64,000 nt of DNA from Thermanaerothrix solaris (GTDB taxonomy: Bacteria; Chloroflexota; Anaerolineae; Anaerolineales; Anaerolineaceae). Below are positions 49,025 through 57,826 of this stretch, piece after piece. Location: positions 682,001 to 746,000 of the forward strand of contig NZ_JAUHMF010000001.1 in NCBI RefSeq assembly GCF_032334255.1, written 5' to 3'. The notes below the pieces were generated by a model. The model saw only the letters and a program-made list of their open reading frames with translations. It had not been told where the DNA came from and did no database searches. Both the position numbers and the translations under genes were made by a program. Each line of letters starts with the position of its first letter. Positions within the stretch are counted from its first letter, which is position 1.

Positions 49025-51496
49025 ATGCTACCCGCATTACAGAAACTCCAAAAATTTATCAGGTTAGAGGCCGAGCGTGGCTATGACAACCGGGCAGTTT
49101 TAGGTGGCCTGGATAAAATCCTCCCGGTCTGGCAGCAAGAAGCACGCGAAGATGGGGTGCCCGAAGATTTTATCCAGGATGTTATCCATTGTTTGGAAGG
49201 CTATGCATCCTACTCCGTCCCGGAACGGGCTGAATGTTTGCAGACCCTCCTCATAAAAATTAACAATCTAACCGCCTCCGAAACCACTGCGACAGCCTCA
49301 CCCCAGGTCCAGCCCGCAGGAATTTCTTCTCCCTCCCAGACCCAGCGCGAGAAGAGTAAAAGTTCCTCCCGCTCGAGATCACGTGGATATACCCTGCCCG
49401 CTGACACCCTCCCAGCCCACGGACTTAAAGCCCCTCTCACGGTGTTGCCGGGAATCGGGCCACGCTATGCCCAAACCCTGCGCCAGCTGGGTTTGGAGAC
49501 TTTAGAAGATCTTCTCTATTACTTTCCTCGTCGTTATGACGATTATAGCCGCCTCAAGCCCATTAATCGCCTGCGCTACGGCGAAGAGGTAACCGTCATT
49601 GGCACCGTGCAAAGCGTCAACAACCGAGATACGCGCGGAGGTCGGCTCAACCTGACCGAGGTTATCGTCAGTGACGGCACAGCCGCATTACGGGTGAACT
49701 GGTTTAACCAACCCTGGTTAGCAAAATCCATTACACCGGGTATGCAGATTGTTCTCTCCGGTAAAGTGGATATGTATCTGGGACGATTGGTGATGAACAG
49801 CCCCGAATGGGAGCCCCTGGAGCAGGAACATCTCCACACCAATCGCATTGTACCGGTGTATTCCCTCACGGCCAAAGTAACCCAGAAGATGCTGCGCCGG
49901 ATCATGTATCAAACCGTCTCTTTCTGGGCACCGCGTATTCAGGATTACCTTCCCGAGTGGGTGCGCCAGGCTGGGGAGTTAATGCCCCTGCCACGCGCCC
50001 TACTAAATATCCATTTCCCCGAAAGCCATGAAGACCTGAAAGCCGCTCAGGACCGCCTGGCGTTTGACGAGTTGTTCCTGCTCCAACTAGGTGTGCTACA
50101 GCAAAAGCGCGCCTGGCAAGCCAACACAGCAACTATCTTCGAGGTTCCCGATTCGTGGCTTGAAAGCCTCATTTTCAACCTACCGTTTGAACTCACCAGT
50201 GCCCAGCGGCGTGTGTTGGCTGAAATTCGTGATGACCTGCGTTCAGGCCGCCCAATGAATCGTTTGCTCCAGGGGGATGTTGGCTCTGGAAAAACTATCG
50301 TCGCTGCGCTGGCTATTGCCCTGGTGACTTATCACGGAGCACAAGCCGCCTTTATGGCCCCTACCAGCATACTGGCCGAACAGCACTACCGCAATCTCTC
50401 CCGATTACTTTCAAACCCCGAGAATCCCCTGCTTGCCCCGGATGCCATTCGCTTACTCGTGGGCGATACCTCTGAGAACGAGAAAGAAGCCATTCGAGCC
50501 GGGCTTGCTGACGGCTCAGTGAAATTGGTCATTGGCACTCATGCGTTGATTGAAGACCCGGTCGTATTTGCCGATCTGGAACTTGTCATTATTGACGAGC
50601 AACACCGCTTTGGCGTGGAACAACGTGCGGCATTGCGTCTCAAAGGGAATAACCCTCACCTGTTAGTCATGACGGCCACCCCCATTCCGCGTTCGCTGGC
50701 CTTGACGATTTACGGCGACCTGGATCTCTCAGTCATGGACGAAATGCCCCGCGGGCGACAACCCGTAGAAACCCACCTGCTTTCTCCTCTGGAACGCGAA
50801 CGCGCCTATGCCCTTATCCGGGCAGAGATAAAGAAAGGCCATCAAGCCTTTATTATCTATCCTTTGATCGAAAAAGGTCAAAACAATAATAATGATGAGG
50901 CCAAGGCGGCAGTTGAGGAATATGAACGGTTGCAGCGCGAGATTTTCCCCGATCTTCGCCTTGGGCTTTTGCATGGGCGTTTACCACCAGCAGAAAAAGA
51001 TCGCATCATGCGCGCATTCCGGAATGGTGAATTCCACATTTTAGTCTCCACGTCCGTTGTCGAGGTAGGAGTGGACATCCCAAATGCTACCGTCATGCTG
51101 ATCGAAGGGGCCAATCGTTTTGGATTAGCCCAACTTCATCAATTCCGCGGGCGTGTTGGTCGGGGGCAAGCCCAATCTTACTGTTTGCTCATCCCTGAGA
51201 CCAATGATGATATCGAAAATGAACGCCTCTTGGCCATGGTCGAAACCAATGACGGCTTTTTGCTAGCCGAGCGCGATCTCCAACAGCGTGGCCCGGGTGA
51301 GTTTTTGGGCACACGCCAGGCAGGCTATTCGGAACTACGTATGGCCAACTTGGCCAACGTGCACCTCATCGAAAAAGCCCGCCACTTAGCCCAGTCGCTA
51401 TTTGAACAAGACCCTGATTTATCCCTCCCAGAGCATCAACCCTTGCGGCTTAACTTTGAGCGATTCTGGCAGGGTGGCCGGGGAGATATCAGTTAG
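49025..51496 (+). CDS. recG: ATP-dependent DNA helicase RecG
   Basis: An 823-residue RecG. An N-terminal helical region (1-135) with a Ser/Arg-rich linker precedes the wedge/OB domain (LTVLPGIGPRYAQTLRQLGLETLEDLLYYFPRRYDDYS). The SF2 motor follows, with GDVGSGKT (Walker A), DEQHRFGVEQR (DEQH box), MTATPIPRSLA, and the RecG block FRGRVGRGQAQSYC. It remodels stalled replication forks and Holliday junctions. The ~130-residue N-terminal extension is longer than in E. coli (693 residues). It is followed by coaD after 17 bases. Confidence 0.95.
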   Translation: MLPALQKLQKFIRLEAERGYDNRAVLGGLDKILPVWQQEAREDGVPEDFIQDVIHCLEGYASYSVPERAECLQTLLIKINNLTASETTATASPQVQPAGISSPSQTQREKSKSSSRSRSRGYTLPADTLPAHGLKAPLTVLPGIGPRYAQTLRQLGLETLEDLLYYFPRRYDDYSRLKPINRLRYGEEVTVIGTVQSVNNRDTRGGRLNLTEVIVSDGTAALRVNWFNQPWLAKSITPGMQIVLSGKVDMYLGRLVMNSPEWEPLEQEHLHTNRIVPVYSLTAKVTQKMLRRIMYQTVSFWAPRIQDYLPEWVRQAGELMPLPRALLNIHFPESHEDLKAAQDRLAFDELFLLQLGVLQQKRAWQANTATIFEVPDSWLESLIFNLPFELTSAQRRVLAEIRDDLRSGRPMNRLLQGDVGSGKTIVAALAIALVTYHGAQAAFMAPTSILAEQHYRNLSRLLSNPENPLLAPDAIRLLVGDTSENEKEAIRAGLADGSVKLVIGTHALIEDPVVFADLELVIIDEQHRFGVEQRAALRLKGNNPHLLVMTATPIPRSLALTIYGDLDLSVMDEMPRGRQPVETHLLSPLERERAYALIRAEIKKGHQAFIIYPLIEKGQNNNNDEAKAAVEEYERLQREIFPDLRLGLLHGRLPPAEKDRIMRAFRNGEFHILVSTSVVEVGVDIPNATVMLIEGANRFGLAQLHQFRGRVGRGQAQSYCLLIPETNDDIENERLLAMVETNDGFLLAERDLQQRGPGEFLGTRQAGYSELRMANLANVHLIEKARHLAQSLFEQDPDLSLPEHQPLRLNFERFWQGGRGDIS

Positions 51497-51513
51497 TTTC
51501 AGGAGAAGAGAAA

Positions 51514-52044
51514 ATGGTTCGCGCAGTCTTCCCCGGCACATTTGATCCCATTCATTACGGTCACATTGACATTGCCCAGCGAGCCGCTCGCCTGTTCGAC
51601 GAGGTAATTGTAGCCGTATATGACCGCCCGCTCAAAAATGCCCTCTTCAGCCCAGAAGAACGAATTGCGCTGGTGCGGCAGGCGTTCGATGGCGAAGCAA
51701 AAATTAAGGTCACCGGTTACAGTGGCTTAACGGTCAAATTCTGCCGTCAGGTTAACGCTCAGGTCATCGTGCGTGGATTACGCGTTTTTTCGGATTTTGA
51801 GCACGAATTCCGCATGGCGTTGGCCAATCATCGCCTTGACCGCGAGATTGAGGTTATTGCGCTGATCACCAGCGAGGAACATTCTTTTCTTTCATCTTCA
51901 ACCGTTCGTGAAATTGCTTCTTTAGGCGGAGATGTTTCTACCATGGTGCCCGCGCACGTTGCCGAAGCACTGCGGTCCAAATTCAGTGCTAATTTTCACA
52001 AAACCGGAAATCAACCCGTAATCATCGATTCGCTACGCGATTAG
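51514..52044 (+). CDS. coaD: Phosphopantetheine adenylyltransferase
   Basis: A 176-residue enzyme. FPGTFDPIHYGHIDIAQRAA holds the nucleotidyl-transferase HxGH motif (HYGH). VRGLRVFSDFEHEFRMALANHRL binds substrate, and FLSSSTVREIASLGGDV carries the SSTxVR ATP motif. It makes dephospho-CoA from 4'-phosphopantetheine. AGGAGAAG before the ATG. It has a short non-conserved C-terminal tail (KFSANFHKTGNQPVIIDSL). Confidence 0.95.
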   Translation: MVRAVFPGTFDPIHYGHIDIAQRAARLFDEVIVAVYDRPLKNALFSPEERIALVRQAFDGEAKIKVTGYSGLTVKFCRQVNAQVIVRGLRVFSDFEHEFRMALANHRLDREIEVIALITSEEHSFLSSSTVREIASLGGDVSTMVPAHVAEALRSKFSANFHKTGNQPVIIDSLRD

Positions 52045-52107
52045 AAACAATGAGCCAAAAACTGGCCTGAAAATTGCATCGGGGTAGGGAAGAGTAAGGA
52101 GGAGGAT

Positions 52108-52584
52108 ATGGACATCTTGCATCTGGTGGATCGCCTGGAAGAACTTTTCAACCAAAGCCGTCAGGTCTGGTTTACCCACAGCGTGTTGGTAGATGAAGAT
52201 CGCCTGATTGATATTATTGATCAAATGCGGGCTACCATTCCGGAGGAAATTCGCAAAGCCCAGCAATTGCTTGCCCAGCGCGACCGCATTCTGGCCCAAG
52301 CCCAAGAGGAAGCCAACCGCATTGTGCAGTTAGCACGTGAGAAGGCCGAATCCCTCGTCGAACGCGATGCCATCACCCAGGCCGCCCAAGCGCGCGCGGA
52401 GCAAATCATCAATCAGGCCCGTTTAGAAGCCGATGTAACCCGCCGCGAGGCGGATGAGTATGTCCTCGAAACACTCACCCGCCTTGAGGCAGAATTGGAA
52501 CGTGTGCTTAACCAGGTGCGCAACGGTATCCGCACCTTGCAAAGTGAACGTTACCCCTCTCCTCCTAACTCATCCAATCAATAA
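52108..52584 (+). CDS. Coiled-coil protein resembling ATP synthase subunit b, unknown role
   Basis: A 158-residue, almost wholly helical soluble protein. Residues 35-145 form a long Ala/Glu/Gln/Arg-rich coiled coil (RKAQQLLAQRDRILAQAQEEA, ARAEQIINQARLEADVTRREAD) like the stator stalk of F- and V-type ATPases. There is no N-terminal membrane helix and no other atp gene nearby, so I do not call it AtpF. Relatives with the same start (MDILHLVDRLEELF) occur next to coaD in this lineage, as I recall. A strong GGAGGAGG precedes the ATG. It is convergent with lon (four bases). Confidence 0.7.
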   Translation: MDILHLVDRLEELFNQSRQVWFTHSVLVDEDRLIDIIDQMRATIPEEIRKAQQLLAQRDRILAQAQEEANRIVQLAREKAESLVERDAITQAAQARAEQIINQARLEADVTRREADEYVLETLTRLEAELERVLNQVRNGIRTLQSERYPSPPNSSNQ

Positions 52585-52587
52585 TAC

Positions 52588-55119
52588 TTATCCTTCTTCG
52601 CTTTCGGCTTGCCTTTCCTCTTCACGCTCGCGCCGTTTTTCGCGCGCCAATTCCTGTGAAACCAACCTGACCACTGACTTGCGCCGGCTGTGACTGCGGT
52701 CTGGGGGCCGTAACGCAATCTCAATCACCTGATCCATGTGAGTAACGGGGATAATTTCCAGATCCGAGCGAACCTTTTTGGGAATATCCACCAAATCTTT
52801 GAGGTTGCGTTCCGGTAAGAGCACTTTCTTTAATCCTGCGCGATGGGCTGCCAGAACTTTCTCACGGATTCCTCCCACCGGTAAGATGCGTCCGCGCAGG
52901 GTTATTTCACCGGTCATCCCGATATCTTTGGCCACCCCCCGGTCCGTAAAGGCAGAAATCAAGGCGGTAGCGATCGTCACCCCGGCACTCGGACCATCTT
53001 TAGGCACTGCCCCCTCGGGAATATGAATGTGCACATCCAGGCGTTCAAAGATGTCGGGGTCGAGGTTGAAGTCACGTGCACGGGATTTGGCATAAGAGAG
53101 TGCCGCTTGCGCCGATTCCTGCATAATCTCCCCGACCTGGCCGGTGATTTGGAGATTGCCTTTCCCCTCCAAAATGAGCACCTCAACCGGCATAATCTCA
53201 CCACCATTTTCGGTCCAAGCAATTGCCGTTGCTACGCCGACCTCATCCTCTTTCTCGGCTTCGGTCATAAAAAATTGAGGCGGTCCTAAATACGTTTCAA
53301 CCAGGCGCGGGGTAATGCGATGTGGGTATGAACGCCTTTGGGACTTCAATCGGGCAATTTTACGACAAATCTGCCCGATTTCACGTTCCAAATTACGTAC
53401 GCCGGCCTCATAGGTGTACTCTCGGATAATTTTGCGTAATGCTTTTTCCTGGAAGTCAACCTCACCTGCTTCCAGACCGCTCTCGTCCAGTTGGCGCGGA
53501 ATGAGAAAACGCTTGGCAATTTCTACCTTTTCTTCTTCAATGTAACCCGGAAACTCAATGATTTCCATACGATCTAATAGCGCCGGAGGAATGGTCGCCA
53601 GTGTATTGGCGGTAGTAATAAACATTACCTTGGAGAGGTCATAAGGTACTTCCAAATAATGATCCGAGAAGGCAAAATTCTGCTCCGGATCCAATACCTC
53701 TAATAACGCGGCGGCCGGATCTCCACGGAAATCGGCCCCCAATTTATCAATTTCATCCAGCATAAACAGAGGGTTAATCGTTCCCGCGCGACGCATGGTT
53801 TGAATAATACGCCCGGGCAGTGCACCGATGTAAGTGCGGCGATGACCACGAATTTCGGCTTCATCCCGCACCCCACCTAATGACACACGAACGAACTTAC
53901 GACCAAGAGCCTCGGCAATAGAACGGCCTAAAGAGGTCTTACCTGTACCTGGCGCACCCACAAAGCACAAAATCGGCTGGCGTAAACGCTTGGGCTTTAA
54001 ACTTCGTACGGCAATATATTCCAGGATGCGATCTTTGGCTTTGCCTAGACCGTAGTGATTCTTTTCCAACACCTCGGCGACATGATTGACATCCAGGTTA
54101 TCTTCGGTTTCTTCTGTCCAGGGTAACTCCAACAGCCAGTCCAGATAGGTGCGGATAATGCTCACTTCAGGGGACATCGGAGGCATCTGAGCCAGACGTT
54201 CTACTTCTTTTAACGCCTGAGTCTTGGCCTCCTCAGGCATGGCTTTCTTTTCCACCCGTTCACGCAGTTCATTGATCTCACGGGTAAAGACATCCCCTTC
54301 ACCCAATTCGGTCTGAATCGCCTTCATCTGCTCCCGCAGGTAGAATTCACGCTGGGTGCGATCAACCTCACTTTGCACACGTGTCTGGATCTCATCCTCT
54401 AACTGTAAAACATCCAATTCCTGGGCTAAGAGCCAATTCACCCGCTTAAGGCGCTCAACCGGATCCGTCTGCACCAGCAACGAGCGTCGTTCCGGGAATG
54501 GCAGCGAGATGGCTGTGGCGACCATATCTGCCAACCAACCTGGCTCGTGGATATTTAACGAGAAGAGATGGGCTTCTTCAGGTAAACTGCGGTCCAATTG
54601 AACACATTTTTCAAAGAGGTCACGCGTGGTGCGCATGAGTGCTTCTACCTGCCGGTCTACCTCCACGCTTTCCTCTATTGGACGTGCCCGCACACGTAAA
54701 TACGGCGCCTCTTGTACAAATTCAACCACCTCAACCCGGCGGCGCCCTTGCACTAATGCCGAAGAGTTGCCATCGGGCATGGTCAATAACCGCCCAACGG
54801 CCACCTCAACACCAATGGGCAGTAAATCCTCCAGATCGAAAGTTTCTTTCTCCACATCCTTCAAAACCAAGGCGATCATGGTCTCGTAATTATATTGAGC
54901 CTCTTGCACAGCCAACAGGTTCGGTCCTGGTGCAATAAAGATGGGCGAGACCATGCGTGGAAAAATGACAATATCGCGCAAGATCAGCACATTGCACTCA
55001 ATAAGACCTTTGCGGTCCGGTTTTGCATCGGGAATTTGATAAAGTTCTTCCGTCCGCTGGTGCAGAATGGTGCTGAAATCCTCGTCTTCGTCGTCTTGAA
55101 ACCAATGATTTTTCTTCAT
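52588..55119 (-). CDS. lon: ATP-dependent protease Lon
   Basis: An 843-residue LonA. The N-terminal substrate domain (about 40-245) is followed by a coiled coil. The AAA+ module has GAPGTGKTSLGRSIA (Walker A) and MLDEIDKL (Walker B). The Ser-Lys protease domain has PKDGPSAGVTIATAL (catalytic Ser) and LPVGGIREKVLAAHRAGLKKVLLP (catalytic Lys). It degrades misfolded and regulatory proteins in the cytoplasm. The C-terminal tail is very Arg/Glu-rich (REKRREREEERQAESEEG), longer than in E. coli Lon. It appears monocistronic. Confidence 0.96.
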   Translation of the reverse strand: MKKNHWFQDDEDEDFSTILHQRTEELYQIPDAKPDRKGLIECNVLILRDIVIFPRMVSPIFIAPGPNLLAVQEAQYNYETMIALVLKDVEKETFDLEDLLPIGVEVAVGRLLTMPDGNSSALVQGRRRVEVVEFVQEAPYLRVRARPIEESVEVDRQVEALMRTTRDLFEKCVQLDRSLPEEAHLFSLNIHEPGWLADMVATAISLPFPERRSLLVQTDPVERLKRVNWLLAQELDVLQLEDEIQTRVQSEVDRTQREFYLREQMKAIQTELGEGDVFTREINELRERVEKKAMPEEAKTQALKEVERLAQMPPMSPEVSIIRTYLDWLLELPWTEETEDNLDVNHVAEVLEKNHYGLGKAKDRILEYIAVRSLKPKRLRQPILCFVGAPGTGKTSLGRSIAEALGRKFVRVSLGGVRDEAEIRGHRRTYIGALPGRIIQTMRRAGTINPLFMLDEIDKLGADFRGDPAAALLEVLDPEQNFAFSDHYLEVPYDLSKVMFITTANTLATIPPALLDRMEIIEFPGYIEEEKVEIAKRFLIPRQLDESGLEAGEVDFQEKALRKIIREYTYEAGVRNLEREIGQICRKIARLKSQRRSYPHRITPRLVETYLGPPQFFMTEAEKEDEVGVATAIAWTENGGEIMPVEVLILEGKGNLQITGQVGEIMQESAQAALSYAKSRARDFNLDPDIFERLDVHIHIPEGAVPKDGPSAGVTIATALISAFTDRGVAKDIGMTGEITLRGRILPVGGIREKVLAAHRAGLKKVLLPERNLKDLVDIPKKVRSDLEIIPVTHMDQVIEIALRPPDRSHSRRKSVVRLVSQELAREKRREREEERQAESEEG

Positions 55120-55163
55120 ATGCCTTATCTGCTCAGAACATTAAAGAATTTTCGGACAGGGTA

Positions 55164-56531
55164 TTATACCCGAAAGTGCTCCCGCCAGGTCTGCCGCACT
55201 GCCGCAGCGATAAATAGGCTTCCCGTCGCCAATACCAGAGAGTCATCACCCACTTGGTTCATGGCTAACGATAATGCCTCCTCAACCGGAACGACCACCC
55301 GCGCTGGATAACCGAAACGGTGTACCATTTGTACTAAGACTTCGGGGGCTATCGCGCGGGGATGAAACGACTGAGTAGCAATGACGCCTTTTACTTTCGG
55401 CAACAATTCTCGTAAGATCCCTTCAATATCCTTATCTTCAGATGCCCCAAAGATTAATACAACCTTCTTGCCTGGAAAATAATCCTCTAACGCCATTCTC
55501 AGTTTAAGCGCCGAATCTTGGTTATGCGCTGAATCCACGACCAAATAGGGCTCGCGGCAAAGCACCTCAAACCGTCCCGGCCATTTAACGTGCTGAAATC
55601 CTTTGGCGATAGCCGCATCGCCTATCTCCCAACCCTTTGAACGCAGAATATCGGCCACCGCAAACGCCATGGCCGCATTATCCACTTGGTGGGCACCCAA
55701 CAACGGCATTTCAAAACGGAGCGGCTCATCATGCTCAGCGCCATTTTCAATCCATTCATCCACCTTGGGTTGGTCAGCTGCCTTCCAGACCCAAAAAGCC
55801 TGCCCGTCTAAGGAATGAACGGCCAGGCGGTAACGATAATCATCTCCTACTTGTATTATTGGCGCCGATCGCTCTTTTGCGACTTCCCGGATAACTGCCA
55901 AAGCCTCCTGACGCTGTGGCGCAACCACCACCGGGGTATGAGGTTTGATAATACCAGCCTTCTCACGGGCTATTTGTCCCAGCGATTCTCCCAGAACCTT
56001 CGTGTGATCATATGAAATTGACGTGATAACCGACACCTCAGGTTGCACTAAATTGGTGGCATCTAGCCGCCCCCCTAAGCCAACCTCGATCACAGCCACA
56101 TCAACCTTAGCACGGAGAAAGGCTAAAAAGGCAACCGCGGTCGTGATCTCAAAAGTGGTCAAACGCTCAATTTGAGCCACAAATGGACGCACTTCATCCA
56201 CAAGTTCCGCTAGCGTTTCATGACTTAAGGGTACTTGGTTGATTTGGATCCGCTCAACAAAATCCTCCAAATGCGGAGAACTGTAAAAACCGACCTTATA
56301 ACCTGCGGCCTGGAGGATGCTGGCGATCATGGCAGCGGTAGAACCTTTACCCTTTGTCCCTGCCACATGAACTGTAGGATACTTCAAATGGGGATTGCCC
56401 AACAGTTCCAAAAACGCCTTCATTCGCCCCAGGTCAAATTTCTCTGGTGAATACCGCAACTGCCGGGTCAGGCTGTAATCCACAAAACTATAGAGATAAT
56501 CTAGGGCTTGTTGGTAAGTGAATGGAGACAT
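55164..56531 (-). CDS. folC: Folylpolyglutamate synthase / dihydrofolate synthase
   Basis: A 455-residue Mur-ligase-family enzyme. HVAGTKGKGSTAAMIASIL is the ATP P-loop, followed by GFYSSPHLEDFVERI. ISYDHTKVLGESLGQIAREKAGI (with a conserved Lys) and VVDSAHNQDSALKL (C-terminal domain) complete the family. It adds glutamate to folates; the dual dihydropteroate activity is assumed from length and motifs. The frame starts at ATG 56531 with a weak ribosome site. It is divergent from the DUF503 gene. Confidence 0.92.
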   Translation of the reverse strand: MSPFTYQQALDYLYSFVDYSLTRQLRYSPEKFDLGRMKAFLELLGNPHLKYPTVHVAGTKGKGSTAAMIASILQAAGYKVGFYSSPHLEDFVERIQINQVPLSHETLAELVDEVRPFVAQIERLTTFEITTAVAFLAFLRAKVDVAVIEVGLGGRLDATNLVQPEVSVITSISYDHTKVLGESLGQIAREKAGIIKPHTPVVVAPQRQEALAVIREVAKERSAPIIQVGDDYRYRLAVHSLDGQAFWVWKAADQPKVDEWIENGAEHDEPLRFEMPLLGAHQVDNAAMAFAVADILRSKGWEIGDAAIAKGFQHVKWPGRFEVLCREPYLVVDSAHNQDSALKLRMALEDYFPGKKVVLIFGASEDKDIEGILRELLPKVKGVIATQSFHPRAIAPEVLVQMVHRFGYPARVVVPVEEALSLAMNQVGDDSLVLATGSLFIAAAVRQTWREHFRV

Positions 56532-56627
56532 AAGATAATCCTATCCACAATCTGATACTCAATGCAGGGGGATTGTAATGGAGAGAGGAAGAGTAAGCAA
56601 GGTTTTCTCCATATCCGGGTCAAATTA

Positions 56628-56656
56628 TTGACGTCAATTCAGAGATAGATTAGAGT
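56628..56656 (+). promoter_or_regulatory. Sigma70-type promoter for the DUF503-SDR-radical SAM run
   Basis: TTGACG (56628-56633), a 17-base spacer and TAGAGT (56651-56656). The predicted start is near 56663, about 24 bases before the DUF503 ATG. Confidence 0.55.
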
Positions 56657-56686
56657 TATGGCAGAACCTCTTGTGAGGGTGCAACT

Positions 56687-56968
56687 ATGATTGGTGTTTT
56701 AACGATGCATTTACATCTGCCTACCTGTCTTTCCCTCAAAGAAAAGCGCAGCCGGCTCAAACCCCTTCTGCATCGGCTACACCGCGAATTCAATATTTCC
56801 GCCGCCGAGGTTGATTGTCATGATACATGGCAGGAGGCGGTCATCGCTTGTGCGTTGGTCAGTAATGATACCGCCCATGCGCACTCGGTGTTACAAAAAG
56901 TGGTAAACTTCACTGCCGTTAATTGGCCGGATATGGATATCCTTGAACATCATATCGAATGCCTTTAA
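56687..56968 (+). CDS. DUF503 (YlxP-like) protein
   Basis: A 93-residue protein. MIGVLTMHLHLPTCLSLKEKRSRLKPLLHRLHREFNISAAEV is the DUF503 signature (LKxKRxxxKxLxxRLrxxFnvsvaEv). VDCHDTWQEAVIACALVSND continues it. Firmicute YlxP lies in the nusA-infB operon and may affect ribosome maturation; no such genes are here. A ferredoxin-like fold is expected. GTGAGGG precedes the ATG. Confidence 0.88.
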   Translation: MIGVLTMHLHLPTCLSLKEKRSRLKPLLHRLHREFNISAAEVDCHDTWQEAVIACALVSNDTAHAHSVLQKVVNFTAVNWPDMDILEHHIECL

Positions 56969-56994
56969 GCAATCTTCACCACGGAGGATTCATC

Positions 56995-57786
56995 ATGGAT
57001 CTTGGTTTACACAATAAAGTGGCTTTGGTCACTGGAGCCAGTCGTGGGCTCGGATATGCCACCGCATTGGTGCTCTCCCAGGAGGGCGCCCGTGTGGCTA
57101 TCAACAGCCGCAATGCCGAAGCCTTACAAAAGGCAGTTGCCTCAATCCAAGAACAAACCGGGCATACGGTCCTGGCCATACCCGGGGACATCACTGCTCC
57201 AGAAACGGCTCAAACCCTCGTACAGGAAGTGATTTCGACCTATGGCCAGTTGGATATTGTCATCGCAAATGCCGGAGGCCCCCCACCTGGTTCTTTTGCG
57301 AGCCTAGATGACGATAAGTGGTATGCAGCAATAGAACTTTCATTGATGAGCCAAGTACGCCTAATTCGGGCAGCACTACCCTATTTGGAAAAATCAACCA
57401 CTCCTGCAGTTCTTACAGTGACCTCTTATGCCGTCAAACAACCCATCCCTAATCTCATTCTCTCAAACAGCATCCGCGCCGCTACAGTCGGATTAACGAA
57501 ATCCTTGGCATTGGAATTGGGTCACAAAGGTATTCGGTTCAATTCTATCCTGCCCGGATGGACCGAAACCGAACGGGTCATTGAACTGATGCGCAATCGT
57601 GCTGAAATGAACGGTACGACGATCGAGGAAGAAATCCAAAAGCAGGCGCGCGAAAGCCCGTTAGGTCGGATGGGAAAACCCGAAGAATTTGCCCGCGTGG
57701 CAGCATTTTTAGTTTCCCCAGCAGCGTCTTATGTAACTGGCGTTATGTTGCAAGTTGATGGTGGAATGTACAAAGGGCTTCTTTAA
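56995..57786 (+). CDS. Short-chain dehydrogenase/reductase (FabG-like)
   Basis: A 263-residue classical SDR. TGASRGLGYATAL (NADP-binding TGxxxGxG), NAGGPPPGSF (in place of NNAG) and a C-terminal VTGVMLQVDGGM are typical. The catalytic region is atypical: where YxxxK is expected it reads TVTSYAVKQPIPNLILSNSIRAATVGLTKSLALELG, so the Tyr is replaced by Ser in the usual position (NSIRA). The same pattern occurs in a known subgroup of SDRs of unclear substrate. GGAGG seven bases before ATG 56995 sets the start. Confidence 0.85.
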   Translation: MDLGLHNKVALVTGASRGLGYATALVLSQEGARVAINSRNAEALQKAVASIQEQTGHTVLAIPGDITAPETAQTLVQEVISTYGQLDIVIANAGGPPPGSFASLDDDKWYAAIELSLMSQVRLIRAALPYLEKSTTPAVLTVTSYAVKQPIPNLILSNSIRAATVGLTKSLALELGHKGIRFNSILPGWTETERVIELMRNRAEMNGTTIEEEIQKQARESPLGRMGKPEEFARVAAFLVSPAASYVTGVMLQVDGGMYKGLL

Positions 57787-57826
57787 GCCCCCGTTCAACC
57801 ACTATTCGTTTTTAGAGGTAGTTACC

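Noticed and set aside
52108..52584. ATP synthase subunit b (atpF)
   Set aside because: Coiled-coil similarity only; there is no membrane helix and no other atp genes.
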